DNA of 64,000 nucleotides from Synechococcus sp. KORDI-49 (GTDB taxonomy: Bacteria; Cyanobacteriota; Cyanobacteriia; PCC-6307; Cyanobiaceae), in assembly GCF_000737575.1 (NCBI RefSeq), contig NZ_CP006270.1:2173163-2237162 (forward strand). Reading direction: 5' to 3'. Below, piece by piece: positions 25,278-34,122 of this stretch. Made by a program: the position numbers and the translations under genes. Positions within the stretch are counted from its first letter, which is position 1; every line of letters starts with the position of its first letter. The notes below the pieces were generated by a model. That model made no database searches. It worked only from the letters and a program-made list of their open reading frames with translations, and was not told the DNA's origin.

Positions 25278-25415
25278 TCAGACCGCCAGTCGCGAACGCC
25301 CCCGTTTCCTGCGGGTGCGGATCACGCGACGGCCCGTGTGGGAACGCATGCGGACGCGGAAACCGGACACCCGCTTGCGTTTGCGGCTTGTTCCTCCCAG
25401 GGTGCGTTTGGTCAT
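25278..25415 (-). CDS. rpmH: 50S ribosomal protein L34
   Basis: The 45-residue, highly basic protein starts [18 protein letters not shown] and continues with [20 protein letters not shown], diagnostic for L34. ATG at 25415 and TGA at 25278 give the normal length. It is the first gene of the rpmH-rnpA-PH-yidC-DUF177-Ycf46 run. Confidence 0.97.
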   Translation of the reverse strand: MTKRTLGGTSRKRKRVSGFRVRMRSHTGRRVIRTRRKRGRSRLAV

Positions 25416-25461
25416 CTCAGTGGTCTGGCTTCCGGCCGATCAGAACTCGTAAACCTATCAG

Positions 25462-26034
25462 TCAGTCCATGTCGATCAGCCAGCTGCCGACGTAGCCGGA
25501 CATGGGCACGTCGCCGGGGGCCTGAATCAGCGCGTTGAGCTGGTACATCCGCTTGCCTTCCGGGTTGAACAGCTTGATCCGCAAGGCGTAATCACCCTCC
25601 ACCGGAATCGGCTTGTCCGGGAACACCTCGATGGCGGTCTGCTGCTTGTTGATCTCGATGGTGGCTGGAATCTCCTCGATGCATTTGGTGCGGTGCATCA
25701 TTCCGCCCTTGCTCATGCGGCAGACCGCCATGCGTTCCGTCTTCAACTTCGAGTCGAAGTAATCGGGAACGGTCACCGTCAGCTTGAGGATGGCGGTCTT
25801 GCGGTCCTTGGCCCGCAGGGTCAGATACCAGGTGGCGCGTTCGTCCGGCAGGGTTGAGGTCAGGTAGTAATACAGCTTCCGGTAGTCCCGGTCGGTGTCC
25901 CAGCGGAACTCCATCAGACCAGGCGTGCCCTGGGCTCGGACCGGCGCGGACTGAGGTGCAATCAATGCCGGGGCCAGCACGAGGCCGGCGATCGTCCCCG
26001 CCGGCAGCAGACGGAGAAACAGGTTGCGGAGCAT
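25462..26034 (-). CDS. DUF2808 secreted protein
   Basis: The 190-residue product has a signal peptide (basic start, hydrophobic to about residue 30, cleavage likely after APVRAQG). The mature domain contains FRWDTDRDYRKLYYYL, YLTLRAKDRKTAILKLTVTVP and a pair of cysteines in VCRMS and RTKCIEE. This fits the cyanobacterial DUF2808 family of exported proteins of unknown function. ATG at 26034 is preferred to a GTG three codons upstream. It stands alone between aroH and rpmH, with a gap of about 75 bases before aroH. Confidence 0.8.
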   Translation of the reverse strand: MLRNLFLRLLPAGTIAGLVLAPALIAPQSAPVRAQGTPGLMEFRWDTDRDYRKLYYYLTSTLPDERATWYLTLRAKDRKTAILKLTVTVPDYFDSKLKTERMAVCRMSKGGMMHRTKCIEEIPATIEINKQQTAIEVFPDKPIPVEGDYALRIKLFNPEGKRMYQLNALIQAPGDVPMSGYVGSWLIDMD

Positions 26035-26109
26035 GGCACCCACTCGAATGAAGGGATTCTCCTGAGACCCAAGCCAGGAAGGAGAGGCTCTGGGCCGGCG
26101 CCTGAGCTG

Positions 26110-26493
26110 TCAGTTGTGACCGGATCTGTCCGGCCGGAGCATCCGGGCACCTTCGAGATAGGGGTGAACCGGCAGCTGCCCTTCCGGCAGCCACGCCAGG
26201 GCCAGAACGCGGATGCAACGTTCCAGATCCCCCGCGACGGCCATCTGCTGGCAGTCCAGAAGCGCCACCCGGTCCCAGCCGCGGCGACTGCGGGCGACGG
26301 CAGCGGGAAAGCAGGCGTTCAGATCCCCGGTGACGGAGAAGGTCACTGACACAATCCGGTCCGCGCTGAGGTCGTTGCGATCGACCAGGGCATCGATCAG
26401 GTCGGCAACGGCCTTCTGGATCGCGTCTGAGCTGTTTTCGGGACAGGTGGTGGCTCCGCGCAGACCGATCAGCTGCAGGAGGGTGCCGCTCAT
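26110..26493 (-). CDS. aroH: Chorismate mutase, AroH type
   Basis: The 127-residue protein matches the trimeric AroH class: LRGATTCPENSSDAIQKAV at the start, IVSVTFSVTGDLNACFPA in the middle, and LDCQQMAVAG and CIRVLALAW near the end. It converts chorismate to prephenate for phenylalanine and tyrosine synthesis. The active-site arginine lies in LRGATT and the glutamate in the region around DLERCIRV. It overlaps the sppA stop by four bases and is therefore coupled to it. Confidence 0.93.
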   Translation of the reverse strand: MSGTLLQLIGLRGATTCPENSSDAIQKAVADLIDALVDRNDLSADRIVSVTFSVTGDLNACFPAAVARSRRGWDRVALLDCQQMAVAGDLERCIRVLALAWLPEGQLPVHPYLEGARMLRPDRSGHN

Positions 26494-27299
26494 GGTCGAT
26501 ACAGCCAGAGAACCTGACCGCTCCCCATGAGCTCGATGCAGAGACGGTTCTGAAGTTGCTGGATCAGCTGAGACCCCGGCAGGAGGCCGGTGAGTTTGCG
26601 GCGACTCTTACCGAGTGTCACCGGACGCAGCTCCTCATCCAGCTCCGCCAGTCGGGCCGCGAGTCGACGGGCATGTTCCTCATCCCCGAGCTCATCGACC
26701 AGACCGAGTTCCTTGGCCTGAGCACCGCTGAACACCCGACCGTCGGCGAAGGCCTTGACGGCCTCACGGCTCATGCCGCGACCGTCCGCGACGACGCCGA
26801 CGAACTGGTCGTAGCTGCTGTCGATGAGCTCCTGAAGCAGAGCCCGTTCCGCGTCGCTGAGCGGTCGATCCGGCGAGAGGATGTCCTTGAACGGTCCGCT
26901 CTTCACCGTGTCGAAGCGGATTCCGATCCGCTCGAACACTCGCGAGAGATCGTTGCCACGCAGGATCACCCCGATGGAGCCGGTGATCGTGCCGGGATTC
27001 GCGACGATCGTCTCGGCGGCCACCCCCACATACACACCGCCGGAGGCGGAGATGTTGCCGAAGCTGGCCACCACCTTGCAGCCCTTGTCCCGCAGCCTCA
27101 TCAGGGCGGCGTGAATCTCCTGGCTGTCACCGACGGTGCCCCCTGGGCTGTCGATCCGCAGCAACAGGGCAGGGAATTCCCGCTCGCCGACCTCCCTCAA
27201 GGCCTTGAGCACCCGCAACCGGGTGGCGCCTGTGATGGGTCCGTCGAGAACGACTCGGGCCATCTTCCGGCGGGATTTACGACGCCACGGCCAGGCCAT
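26490..27299 (-). CDS. sppA: Signal peptide peptidase SppA, short form
   Basis: The 269-residue protein matches the S49 serine protease family. Visible are LLLRIDSPGGTVGDSQEI, the nucleophile serine in FGNISASGGVYVG (about residue 86) and the catalytic lysine in TVKSGPFKDILSPDRPLS (about residue 136). It degrades leftover signal peptides and membrane protein fragments. It has a basic N-terminus (MAWPWRRKSRRK) but no clear membrane anchor, unlike the usual SppA. It is translationally coupled to aroH. Confidence 0.93.
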   Translation of the reverse strand: MAWPWRRKSRRKMARVVLDGPITGATRLRVLKALREVGEREFPALLLRIDSPGGTVGDSQEIHAALMRLRDKGCKVVASFGNISASGGVYVGVAAETIVANPGTITGSIGVILRGNDLSRVFERIGIRFDTVKSGPFKDILSPDRPLSDAERALLQELIDSSYDQFVGVVADGRGMSREAVKAFADGRVFSGAQAKELGLVDELGDEEHARRLAARLAELDEELRPVTLGKSRRKLTGLLPGSQLIQQLQNRLCIELMGSGQVLWLYRP

Positions 27300-27353
27300 G
27301 TCTCACAGCTGCTTCCTTCCGGATCTTAAAAAGGCCCTCAACCCCCCATCCCG

Positions 27354-28289
27354 ATGCCAACCTCCGCCCGCTGGCTGCTGATGGTGCTTCCATTCGCGTT
27401 GTGGGGCACGGCGATGACGGCGATGGCCCCGCTGATCCCGACGGGCGGCCCCTGGCTCGTGGCCAGTCTCCGCCTGCTTCCTGCCGGAATCGCGGTGCTC
27501 CTGTGGGTGCGTGCCTCGGGGCGCTCCCTGCGCATCGATTCGAGGGACCTGGGCTGGTTCGGCCTCTTCACCCTGGTGGATGCCTGCCTGTTTCAGGCCG
27601 TGCTGGTCCGCGGTCTGGAGCAGACCGGAGCGGGTCTCGGCTCGGTGCTGATCGACTCTCAGCCTCTGATGGTCGCGCTGCTCGCCAGGGCTCTGTTCGC
27701 TGAGTCGATCAATCCTGTGGGCTGGCTGGGGCTGGGCCTCGGCCTGGCTGGCGTTCTCTGTCTGGGGGTGCCTGCTGACCTGTTGCGTCACTGGTGGCTG
27801 CTGGCGGAGCGGCCCGCGATGCAGGACCTGCTGCAGGCAGGAGAGGCCTGGATGCTGCTGGCCGCTCTGGCGATGGCGTTTGGCACTGTGTTGATCCGCT
27901 TCGCTTCGCGTCACAGTGATCCGGTGGTCACCACCGGCTGGCACATGCTTCTGGGCAGCCTCCCGCTTCTGCTTCTCTCCTGTCTTGAACGTGGGTTCGC
28001 GCCCCCTGCCTGGAGCGGTTTCGACTGGACACGCATGGCCTTCGCCAGCCTCCTGGGCAGTGCCCTGGCCTACGGCCTGTTCTTCTGGTTCGCCAGCCGG
28101 CGGGATCTCACCGGTTTCAGCAGTCTTGGATTTCTCACACCGGTGTTCGCCCTGGCCACCGGTGGCTGGTTCCTGGGCGAGCGACTGGCGCCGCTGCAAT
28201 GGTTCGGGGTGTTTCTGGTGCTGTTGTCCGTGCTCTGCGTCAGTCAGCGAAGACGCCTCTGGGAGCCTGCGGAGTCTCAAGCGGCATGA
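27354..28289 (+). CDS. EamA-family transporter (DMT superfamily)
   Basis: The 311-residue protein has about ten membrane helices in two EamA repeats, with typical starts of each half (LWGTAMTAMAPLIPTGGPW and LAMAFGTVLIRFASRHSDPV) and the late FLGERLAPLQWFGVFLVLLS. The family exports or takes up small metabolites; the substrate cannot be told from the sequence. The stop overlaps the next gene's start by four bases (ATGA), coupling it to a glycosyltransferase. Confidence 0.88.
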   Translation: MPTSARWLLMVLPFALWGTAMTAMAPLIPTGGPWLVASLRLLPAGIAVLLWVRASGRSLRIDSRDLGWFGLFTLVDACLFQAVLVRGLEQTGAGLGSVLIDSQPLMVALLARALFAESINPVGWLGLGLGLAGVLCLGVPADLLRHWWLLAERPAMQDLLQAGEAWMLLAALAMAFGTVLIRFASRHSDPVVTTGWHMLLGSLPLLLLSCLERGFAPPAWSGFDWTRMAFASLLGSALAYGLFFWFASRRDLTGFSSLGFLTPVFALATGGWFLGERLAPLQWFGVFLVLLSVLCVSQRRRLWEPAESQAA

Positions 28290-29395
28290 GCGAGCTTCCA
28301 CTGGATCTGGTGCTGCTGAGCACCCCGATCGGCGCCCTTGGCAGCGGCCGCGGCGGCGGGGTGGAACTCACCCTCACCTCTCTGATGCAGGGGCTGGCTG
28401 AGCGGGGGCATCGTCTGACCCTGATCGCCGCTGACGGTTCCTGCCTGCCGGCTGGATGCGAAGCGGTTGATCTGGTCATGCTGCCGGGCGCGGATCAGCC
28501 CAGCTGGCAGCACGCCGCTGAGGATGCCCCTGTGGTGATCCCGAGAAACGGCCTGCTGCCGTCGATGCTGGCTGAAGCCCTCAAACGCGCCCCTGCCGCC
28601 GACGCCGTTCTCAACTTCGGCTACGACTGGCTGCCTCTGTGGACCACGCCCTGGGTCTCGGTTCCCCTGTTTCATCTGATCAGCATGGGGGATGTCGCGG
28701 CTGTGATGCGCGACGCGATCGAGTCTCTGGCGCGGTGGGACCAGCGGCGTCTGGCCTTTCACACCCGCCGGCAGGCCGCTGATTTCCAGCTGCCGTCACC
28801 AGCGCGTGTGGTGGGAAATGGCTTTGACCTGGGTCGCTATGAGCTGCGGCTCGCGACGGACGGACCCCTCGGATGGGCCGGCCGCATCGCTCCGGAGAAG
28901 GGGCTGGAAGATGCTGCGGCCGCGGCTGCTGCACTTGGAGAGCGCCTGTTGGTGTGGGGCCTGAGAGAAGATCCGTCCTATGCAGAGGCCGTGGAGGCTG
29001 GCGTCCCGGCCGGCACCATCGACTGGAGAGGGTTTCTGCCGACGCACGAGCTGCAGAGGGATCTGGGGCGTTGCCGGGCACTGATCAACACGCCGAAGTG
29101 GAATGAGGCCTACGGCAATGTCGTGGTCGAGGCCCTGGCCTGCGGGGTCCCGGTGGTCGCCTACGACCGGGGCGGGCCAGGGGAGCTGATCCGCTCCGGG
29201 GAGACCGGCTGGCTGGTGCCTCCGGACGATCGCCAGGCCCTTGTGGAGGCTCTCGATCGGGTGGGGCAGATCGATCGTCGCTGCTGCCGCTCCTGGGTGG
29301 AGGACAACGCCACCCGGGCGGTGTTCAGCGGTCGCGTGGAGCGCTGGATCAGGGATGGGCTCGTGGAGGATGCCAGCATCGGCGCGCAGCACTGA
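28286..29395 (+). CDS. Family 4-type glycosyltransferase
   Basis: The 369-residue protein has a GT-B layout. The N-terminal half starts LDLVLLSTPIGALGSGRGGG, a glycine-rich acceptor loop. The C-terminal half contains GWAGRIAPEKGLEDAAAA and the donor-site region NTPKWNEAYGNVVVEALACG with AYDRGGPGELI, the usual E-x7-E area of GT4 enzymes. ATG at 28286 is used because it overlaps the EamA stop; a longer frame is antisense-like. Donor and acceptor are unknown. It probably forms one unit with the following GT-C enzyme. Confidence 0.88.
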   Translation: MSELPLDLVLLSTPIGALGSGRGGGVELTLTSLMQGLAERGHRLTLIAADGSCLPAGCEAVDLVMLPGADQPSWQHAAEDAPVVIPRNGLLPSMLAEALKRAPAADAVLNFGYDWLPLWTTPWVSVPLFHLISMGDVAAVMRDAIESLARWDQRRLAFHTRRQAADFQLPSPARVVGNGFDLGRYELRLATDGPLGWAGRIAPEKGLEDAAAAAAALGERLLVWGLREDPSYAEAVEAGVPAGTIDWRGFLPTHELQRDLGRCRALINTPKWNEAYGNVVVEALACGVPVVAYDRGGPGELIRSGETGWLVPPDDRQALVEALDRVGQIDRRCCRSWVEDNATRAVFSGRVERWIRDGLVEDASIGAQH

Positions 29396-29408
29396 GGGGC
29401 CGGCGTTG

Positions 29409-31193
29409 GTGGTGGTGTCGGACAGACAGCGAAGACGGGTGCTGGGGCTGGTCATGGTCCTGGCTGTTCTGATCGCTCTTTGGCGACTCGGCAGCACGGG
29501 GCTGATGGATGAGACGCCGCCTCTCTTCGCGGCGGCCGGTCGGGCGATGGCCGACACCGGCGACTGGCTGACTCCCCGTGTCAACGGCTTGCCGCGGTAC
29601 GACAAACCACCGCTTGTGTACTGGCTCATGGGGGGCTTCAACGCCCTGCCGGGCCGTGAAACGTGGGATCCGCTCGGCAGCTGGGCAGCCCGTCTGCCAT
29701 CCGCTCTGGCGACCGTGGCGATGATGCTCGGCCTGTCCGACACCCTGCTGCGCTGGCCTCAGCCAGGCACCAGCCGTCCTGGGAGGACGGCCGTTGCCGC
29801 AGCTCTCGCCTTCGCCCTCTCACCGCTGGTGCTCGTGTGGACCCGCACGGCGGTGAGTGACGCTCTGCTCTGTGCCCTGCTGGGCCTCAGCCTGCTTCTG
29901 CAGTGGCGCCGTTTCGCCTGCCCCGAGTCGGTTCGCTGGTGGCCCGCCTGGGTGGTTCTCGGCCTGGCGGTTCTCGCCAAGGGTCCCGTGGCCGTGGTCC
30001 TCACCGGTCTGACCCTGCTGATCTTCGCGGCGCTGCGGCGAGATCCGGTGACACCCTGGCAGCGCTTGCGTCCCCTGCAGGGACTGCTGATCACAGCCTC
30101 CGTCAGCCTGCCCTGGTATGCCGCCGAACTGCTGGTGGAAGGCCAGCCGTTCTGGGACAGCTTCTTCGGCTACCACAACCTCCAGCGCTTCACCTCGGTG
30201 GTGAATGACCATCTGCAGCCCTGGTGGTTCTTCGGTCCGGTGATGCTGGTGGCGGCTCTTCCCTTCACACCTCTGCTGCTGGTTGGTCTGGCTCAGGGGC
30301 TGCGCGGTCGCCCCGAGCCGCCGGATTCCCTTCAGCAGTTCAGCAGCGCCTGGCTCCTGGCCGTGCTTCTGCTGTTCACCACAGCGGCCACAAAGCTTCC
30401 CAGCTACTGGTTGCCTGCCACCCCGGCGGCTGCACTCCTGATCGCCTTGATCGCCGCCCGGCCGTGCTGGCCCGTTCGGGCGGCCTGGCTGAGCACGGCT
30501 GCTCTGGCTCTGCTGCTCGCCGCCGGCTTCTGGAGTTCACCGATCTGGGTTCCCCTGATCAGCGATCCGGAGATGCCCACCCTGGCTCCCGACCTGCTGG
30601 CCAGTGGTTTCGTGCTGAGGGCTGCGGGCTGGTTCACGGCTGCCGGCCTGATCGGAGTGCTGTTGCATCGACGCGACGCCCTGGTGGCTCTCCTCGGGAT
30701 GCAGGGGGCCCTGGTGCTGTTCCACTTGACCGCTCTCGTCCCGATCGCTGAGCTGGCGGATCAGCTGCGTCAGCAGCCCGTGCGGCAGGCCGCCGCACGG
30801 ATGAGCGAGTCCCGTCAAGAGCGGGAACCGCTGGCGATGGTGGGCGCGATGAAGCCGTCGCTGCACTTCTACACAGGACGGGTGATCCTGTTTGAGGGAC
30901 GCTCGGATGGGGCTCTGGTGAACCTGGCCGATCGACTCAGCCATGAGCGCCGGCGCGGTTGGCAGGGACATCCCCTGGGTTCACCGCAGGCTTCCGACAC
31001 CCTGCTTCTGGTGATCGACCGTGGCACCGCGCGTCAGGAGCACTGGCGAGGTCTGAATCCGCAGCTGCTCGGCAGCTACGGCATCTATGAGGTCTGGCGT
31101 CTCGATCGGAGCCGGCTGGATCAGCGGGCTGCTGCCCTGATGCAGGAGGGGGTCGATGCCGACTGGCGCGATCCGAGGCCCGAGCGGTTCTGA
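29409..31193 (+). CDS. ArnT/PMT-like GT-C glycosyltransferase
   Basis: The product of about 595 residues has a first membrane helix (VLGLVMVLAVLIALW), then the GT-C signature with an acidic pair in GLMDETPPLFAAAG and RYDKPPLVYW, followed by around ten more helices and a soluble C-terminal domain. Such enzymes move sugars from lipid-phosphate donors to lipid or protein on the outer face of the membrane. The start is uncertain: GTG at 29409 follows a GAGGGG stretch, while ATG at 29370 would overlap the upstream gene. It converges with the DUF721 gene, four bases apart. Confidence 0.85.
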   Translation: MVVSDRQRRRVLGLVMVLAVLIALWRLGSTGLMDETPPLFAAAGRAMADTGDWLTPRVNGLPRYDKPPLVYWLMGGFNALPGRETWDPLGSWAARLPSALATVAMMLGLSDTLLRWPQPGTSRPGRTAVAAALAFALSPLVLVWTRTAVSDALLCALLGLSLLLQWRRFACPESVRWWPAWVVLGLAVLAKGPVAVVLTGLTLLIFAALRRDPVTPWQRLRPLQGLLITASVSLPWYAAELLVEGQPFWDSFFGYHNLQRFTSVVNDHLQPWWFFGPVMLVAALPFTPLLLVGLAQGLRGRPEPPDSLQQFSSAWLLAVLLLFTTAATKLPSYWLPATPAAALLIALIAARPCWPVRAAWLSTAALALLLAAGFWSSPIWVPLISDPEMPTLAPDLLASGFVLRAAGWFTAAGLIGVLLHRRDALVALLGMQGALVLFHLTALVPIAELADQLRQQPVRQAAARMSESRQEREPLAMVGAMKPSLHFYTGRVILFEGRSDGALVNLADRLSHERRRGWQGHPLGSPQASDTLLLVIDRGTARQEHWRGLNPQLLGSYGIYEVWRLDRSRLDQRAAALMQEGVDADWRDPRPERF

Positions 31194-31197
31194 TCGA

Positions 31198-31716
31198 TTA
31201 AAGGGTCAGCCGTTCCCGGTGGCAGAAGCCACAACATCCCCAGAGTGAGACCTCTCCCTTGGGAGCCGGTCGGCCGCAGCGCGGGCAGCTCCCCATGCCG
31301 TGGACGTCGGCCCGACTGGGATGGCGGGCCCAGATGCTGGCCTCGCTGTCGCGATCGCGCGTCGTCGCCGGATGGTGCTGTTGGATGCGCAGGTCCTGGA
31401 TGGTGTGGCCAGCGGCCCGCAGGGAGGCCAGAAGCTGAGAACGGCTGTACTGCAGGGCCTGACGCCACTGGGGATGGCTGGCACCGATGGTGAGGATGCC
31501 GCGTTGAAGACTGAGGGGCTGGCAGTGAGGGGCCAGATGAGCTCCGGCGATGCGGGGCCAGTCCTGCCAGAGGGCCGCCAGGCTGCCCTCGCGATGCCAG
31601 TCGCGTTTGAGATCCTCAAGGCAGTCCTGGAGAGGGGCTGCCGGAGTCGGCTGGGGCGCCTGCAGCAGCTCGAGCCCTCTCAGTCGACGGCGTTGAGAGT
31701 CAGGAGCCACGGCCAT
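31198..31716 (-). CDS. DUF721 protein with C-terminal zinc ribbon
   Basis: The 172-residue protein has a DUF721 domain (about residues 25-115), with WQDWPRIAGAHLAPHCQPLSL and LTIGASHPQWRQALQYSRSQL. A short C-terminal zinc-ribbon-like segment has CPRCGRPAP (about 143) and CCGFCHRE (about 160). DUF721 proteins are linked to RNA or DNA binding near dnaA/gyrase loci in other bacteria, but the function is not settled. It is a single gene with tail-to-tail contact to the GT-C gene. Confidence 0.82.
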   Translation of the reverse strand: MAVAPDSQRRRLRGLELLQAPQPTPAAPLQDCLEDLKRDWHREGSLAALWQDWPRIAGAHLAPHCQPLSLQRGILTIGASHPQWRQALQYSRSQLLASLRAAGHTIQDLRIQQHHPATTRDRDSEASIWARHPSRADVHGMGSCPRCGRPAPKGEVSLWGCCGFCHRERLTL

Positions 31717-31779
31717 TGACTGACATTAGGAGGGTTTCTGCCGGATCTGGCTAACCTCAGCCCGGATCCGGATACCTCC

Positions 31780-32553
31780 ATGGGCTTCTTCGACCGCCTG
31801 AGCCGACTGGTGCGCGCCAACGCCAACGCCGCCGTCAGCGGCCTGGAGGATCCAGCCAAGATCCTCGATCAATCCGTCGCCGACATGCAGTCGGACCTGG
31901 TGAAGCTGCGTCAGGCGGTGGCCATGGCGATCGCCAGCCAGAAGCGGCTGCGCAACCAGGCTGAACAGGCCGAGACGCAGTCGAAAACCTGGTACGAACG
32001 TGCCGAGCTGGCACTGAAGAAAGGCGAGGAGGACCTGGCCCGTGAGGCTCTGAGCCGTCGCAAGACCTTTCAGGAGACAGCCACATCCCTGAATACCCAG
32101 ATCCAGGCACAGGACGGACAGGTGGAGACCCTGAAGAAGAGCCTGGTGGCGCTCGAGGGAAAGATCGCTCAGGCCAAGACGAAGAAGGACATGCTCAAGG
32201 CCCGGGCCGAGGCGGCGAAGGCTCAGCAGCAGCTGCAGAGCGCCGTGGGCAATCTCGGCACCAACTCCGCCATGGCGGCGTTCGAGCGGATGGAGGACAA
32301 GGTCGAGCAGATGGAGGCCACAGGTCAGGCAGCGGCCGAGCTCGCCGGGGCCGATCTGGAGAGTCAGTTCGCTGCTCTGGAAAGCGGAGATGATGTCGAT
32401 GACGAACTGGCTGCACTGCGCCAGCAGCTGAAAGGCGGCCCCGAAGCGGTTGCCCTGCCTGCGGCCGAGAGCCAGCCCGCTGTTCAGCCGGTCAAGGTGG
32501 AGCAGGTCGACGCTGATCTCGAGGAGCTCAAGCGCTCCATCGACAAGCTCTGA
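31780..32553 (+). CDS. vipp1: Vipp1/IM30 (PspA family) membrane-remodelling protein
   Basis: The 257-residue, almost wholly helical protein begins MGFFDRLSRLVRANANA and contains DPAKILDQSVADMQSDL and a long coiled coil to about residue 215, the PspA/IM30 pattern. It extends by a linker and a final helix (about 225-257, VEQVDADLEELKRSIDKL), the feature that separates Vipp1 from PspA. In cyanobacteria Vipp1 forms ring and rod oligomers that maintain thylakoid membranes. It is a single gene, followed by thioredoxin after 59 bases. Confidence 0.92.
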   Translation: MGFFDRLSRLVRANANAAVSGLEDPAKILDQSVADMQSDLVKLRQAVAMAIASQKRLRNQAEQAETQSKTWYERAELALKKGEEDLAREALSRRKTFQETATSLNTQIQAQDGQVETLKKSLVALEGKIAQAKTKKDMLKARAEAAKAQQQLQSAVGNLGTNSAMAAFERMEDKVEQMEATGQAAAELAGADLESQFAALESGDDVDDELAALRQQLKGGPEAVALPAAESQPAVQPVKVEQVDADLEELKRSIDKL

Positions 32554-32612
32554 TCCGGCGTTCCTCCGGTCCCGGAACCTGCATAGGATTCAGATCTCTC
32601 CTGCCCTACGCC

Positions 32613-32939
32613 GTGTCCTCTGCAGTCGCCGATTTCACTGATGCAGCTTTCGAGGCTGACGTTCTCAGCGTCAGTGGCACGGTGCTGGTTGACTTCTGGG
32701 CTCCCTGGTGCGGACCCTGCCGGCTGATGGCGCCATTGATGGACTGGGCTGCCGAGACCTACGGCGACCGTCTGACCGTGGGCAAGCTTGAGGTGGATGG
32801 CAACCCCGGAATCCGCGACTCATATCAGGTGCAGGGAATTCCCACGCTCATGCTGTTCCGCGACGGTCAGGTCATCGCCCGACACGAAGGGGCCATCGCC
32901 AAGCCACAGCTTCAGGCTTTCCTGGATGCCAACCTCTAG
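32613..32939 (+). CDS. trx: Thioredoxin
   Basis: The 108-residue protein has the thioredoxin fold with the active site FWAPWCGPCRLMAP (cysteines around residues 33 and 36), the VGKLEVDGNP strand, the cis-proline QGIPTLMLF and a final helix. It reduces disulfides in the cytoplasm. The start is GTG at 32613. The next gene starts 14 bases before this stop. Which thioredoxin subtype it is cannot be decided from this alone. Confidence 0.95.
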   Translation: MSSAVADFTDAAFEADVLSVSGTVLVDFWAPWCGPCRLMAPLMDWAAETYGDRLTVGKLEVDGNPGIRDSYQVQGIPTLMLFRDGQVIARHEGAIAKPQLQAFLDANL

Positions 32940-34122
32940 GCGCCTCGCGGCCCTTGGTAACGGCACTTTCGCTCGCTGTGATCGGCAGAAGCTGGTTCAT
33001 CGCGCGCTCGCGGAGAGGGGTGAGGCGCTTCCACTGATCGACCTCTCGCTGGGATCCTCGGATCTGCCCCCTCCACAACCGGTGCTGGAGGCCATGGCGG
33101 CTGCTCTGCCGTCGCCTTCCAGTTCGGCCTACTGCCTGCAGGCCGGAACAGCGCCGTTTCGCTCAGCCGTCGCCGCATGGTGCCACCGCCGTTTCGGCGT
33201 GACCGTTGATCCGGATCGCGAGGTTCAGCTGCTCATCGGTTCGCAGGAGGGAACGGCGCACCTGCCTCTTGCCGTGCTGGATCCCGGAGATGCAGCCCTG
33301 CTGCTGGATCCCTGCTACCCCTCCCACCGGGGAGGCCTGATCCTGGCCGACGCCGACATTCAAGCCCTCCCCCTCCGCGAGGCCGACGATTGGCGTCCCG
33401 ATCTGGAGTCCCTCCCCGGCAGTGCCTGGGATCGCCTCCGCCTGTTCGTTCTCGGTTACCCCCACAATCCGACCGCCCGGGTTGGAGATCAGGATCTTCT
33501 CGATCAGGTGATGGCAAAGGGGGTGCGGCACGAGCTGGTGATCGCCCATGACAATCCCTATGTCGATCTGGCACTGGAGGGGGAGGCACCAAGCCTGCTG
33601 TGCAGTCCTGGCTGGCGTTCCTGGGGGATCGAATTCTTCTCGCTCTCCAAAGGCTGGGGGCTCGGGGGCTTCCGCCTCGCTTTCGCGGTCGGTGCCCCGC
33701 CCCTGATTGAGGCCCTGGGTCAGGTGAAGGCGGTGGTGGATTTCAATCAGTCCCTCGCGCTCCAGCGGGGCGGCATCACAGCGTTGACGCAATGTGCCGA
33801 CTGGCCGCAGCGTTTGCGCACCACCTACCGCTCCCGACGGGACGGCGTTCTGGCCGCTCTGGCCGAACGGAAATGGGGTGTTCCCTGTCCTGAGATGGGC
33901 ATGTACCTCTGGATGCCTCTGCCCTCAAGGGCATTGGAGCGCGGCTGGTCTGACGAACAGGTCGCCTCGGACCTGCTTCGTCGCAGTGGCGTGGCCCTGA
34001 CGCCTGGATCCGGTTTCGGATCCCAGGGGAGCGGCTGGCTGCGTATGGCTCTGGTCAGGCCCGTCGAGGAGCTCCAGTTGGCCGTCGATCGCCTTGCGGA
34101 AGCCCTTGCCGCCCTGGACTGA
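32926..34122 (+). CDS. PLP-dependent class I/II aminotransferase
   Basis: The 398-residue protein has LIDLSLGSSDLPPPQPVLEAM near the start, LGYPHNPTARVGDQD (the asparagine that contacts PLP) and the PLP lysine in FFSLSKGWGLGGFRLAFAVG, close to residue 240. This fits the LL-diaminopimelate or succinyldiaminopimelate/aspartate transaminase branch of fold type I. The substrate cannot be fixed from the sequence. ATG at 32926 overlaps the thioredoxin end by 14 bases; a longer frame to 32788 lies inside thioredoxin. Confidence 0.88.
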   Translation: MPTSRRLAALGNGTFARCDRQKLVHRALAERGEALPLIDLSLGSSDLPPPQPVLEAMAAALPSPSSSAYCLQAGTAPFRSAVAAWCHRRFGVTVDPDREVQLLIGSQEGTAHLPLAVLDPGDAALLLDPCYPSHRGGLILADADIQALPLREADDWRPDLESLPGSAWDRLRLFVLGYPHNPTARVGDQDLLDQVMAKGVRHELVIAHDNPYVDLALEGEAPSLLCSPGWRSWGIEFFSLSKGWGLGGFRLAFAVGAPPLIEALGQVKAVVDFNQSLALQRGGITALTQCADWPQRLRTTYRSRRDGVLAALAERKWGVPCPEMGMYLWMPLPSRALERGWSDEQVASDLLRRSGVALTPGSGFGSQGSGWLRMALVRPVEELQLAVDRLAEALAALD

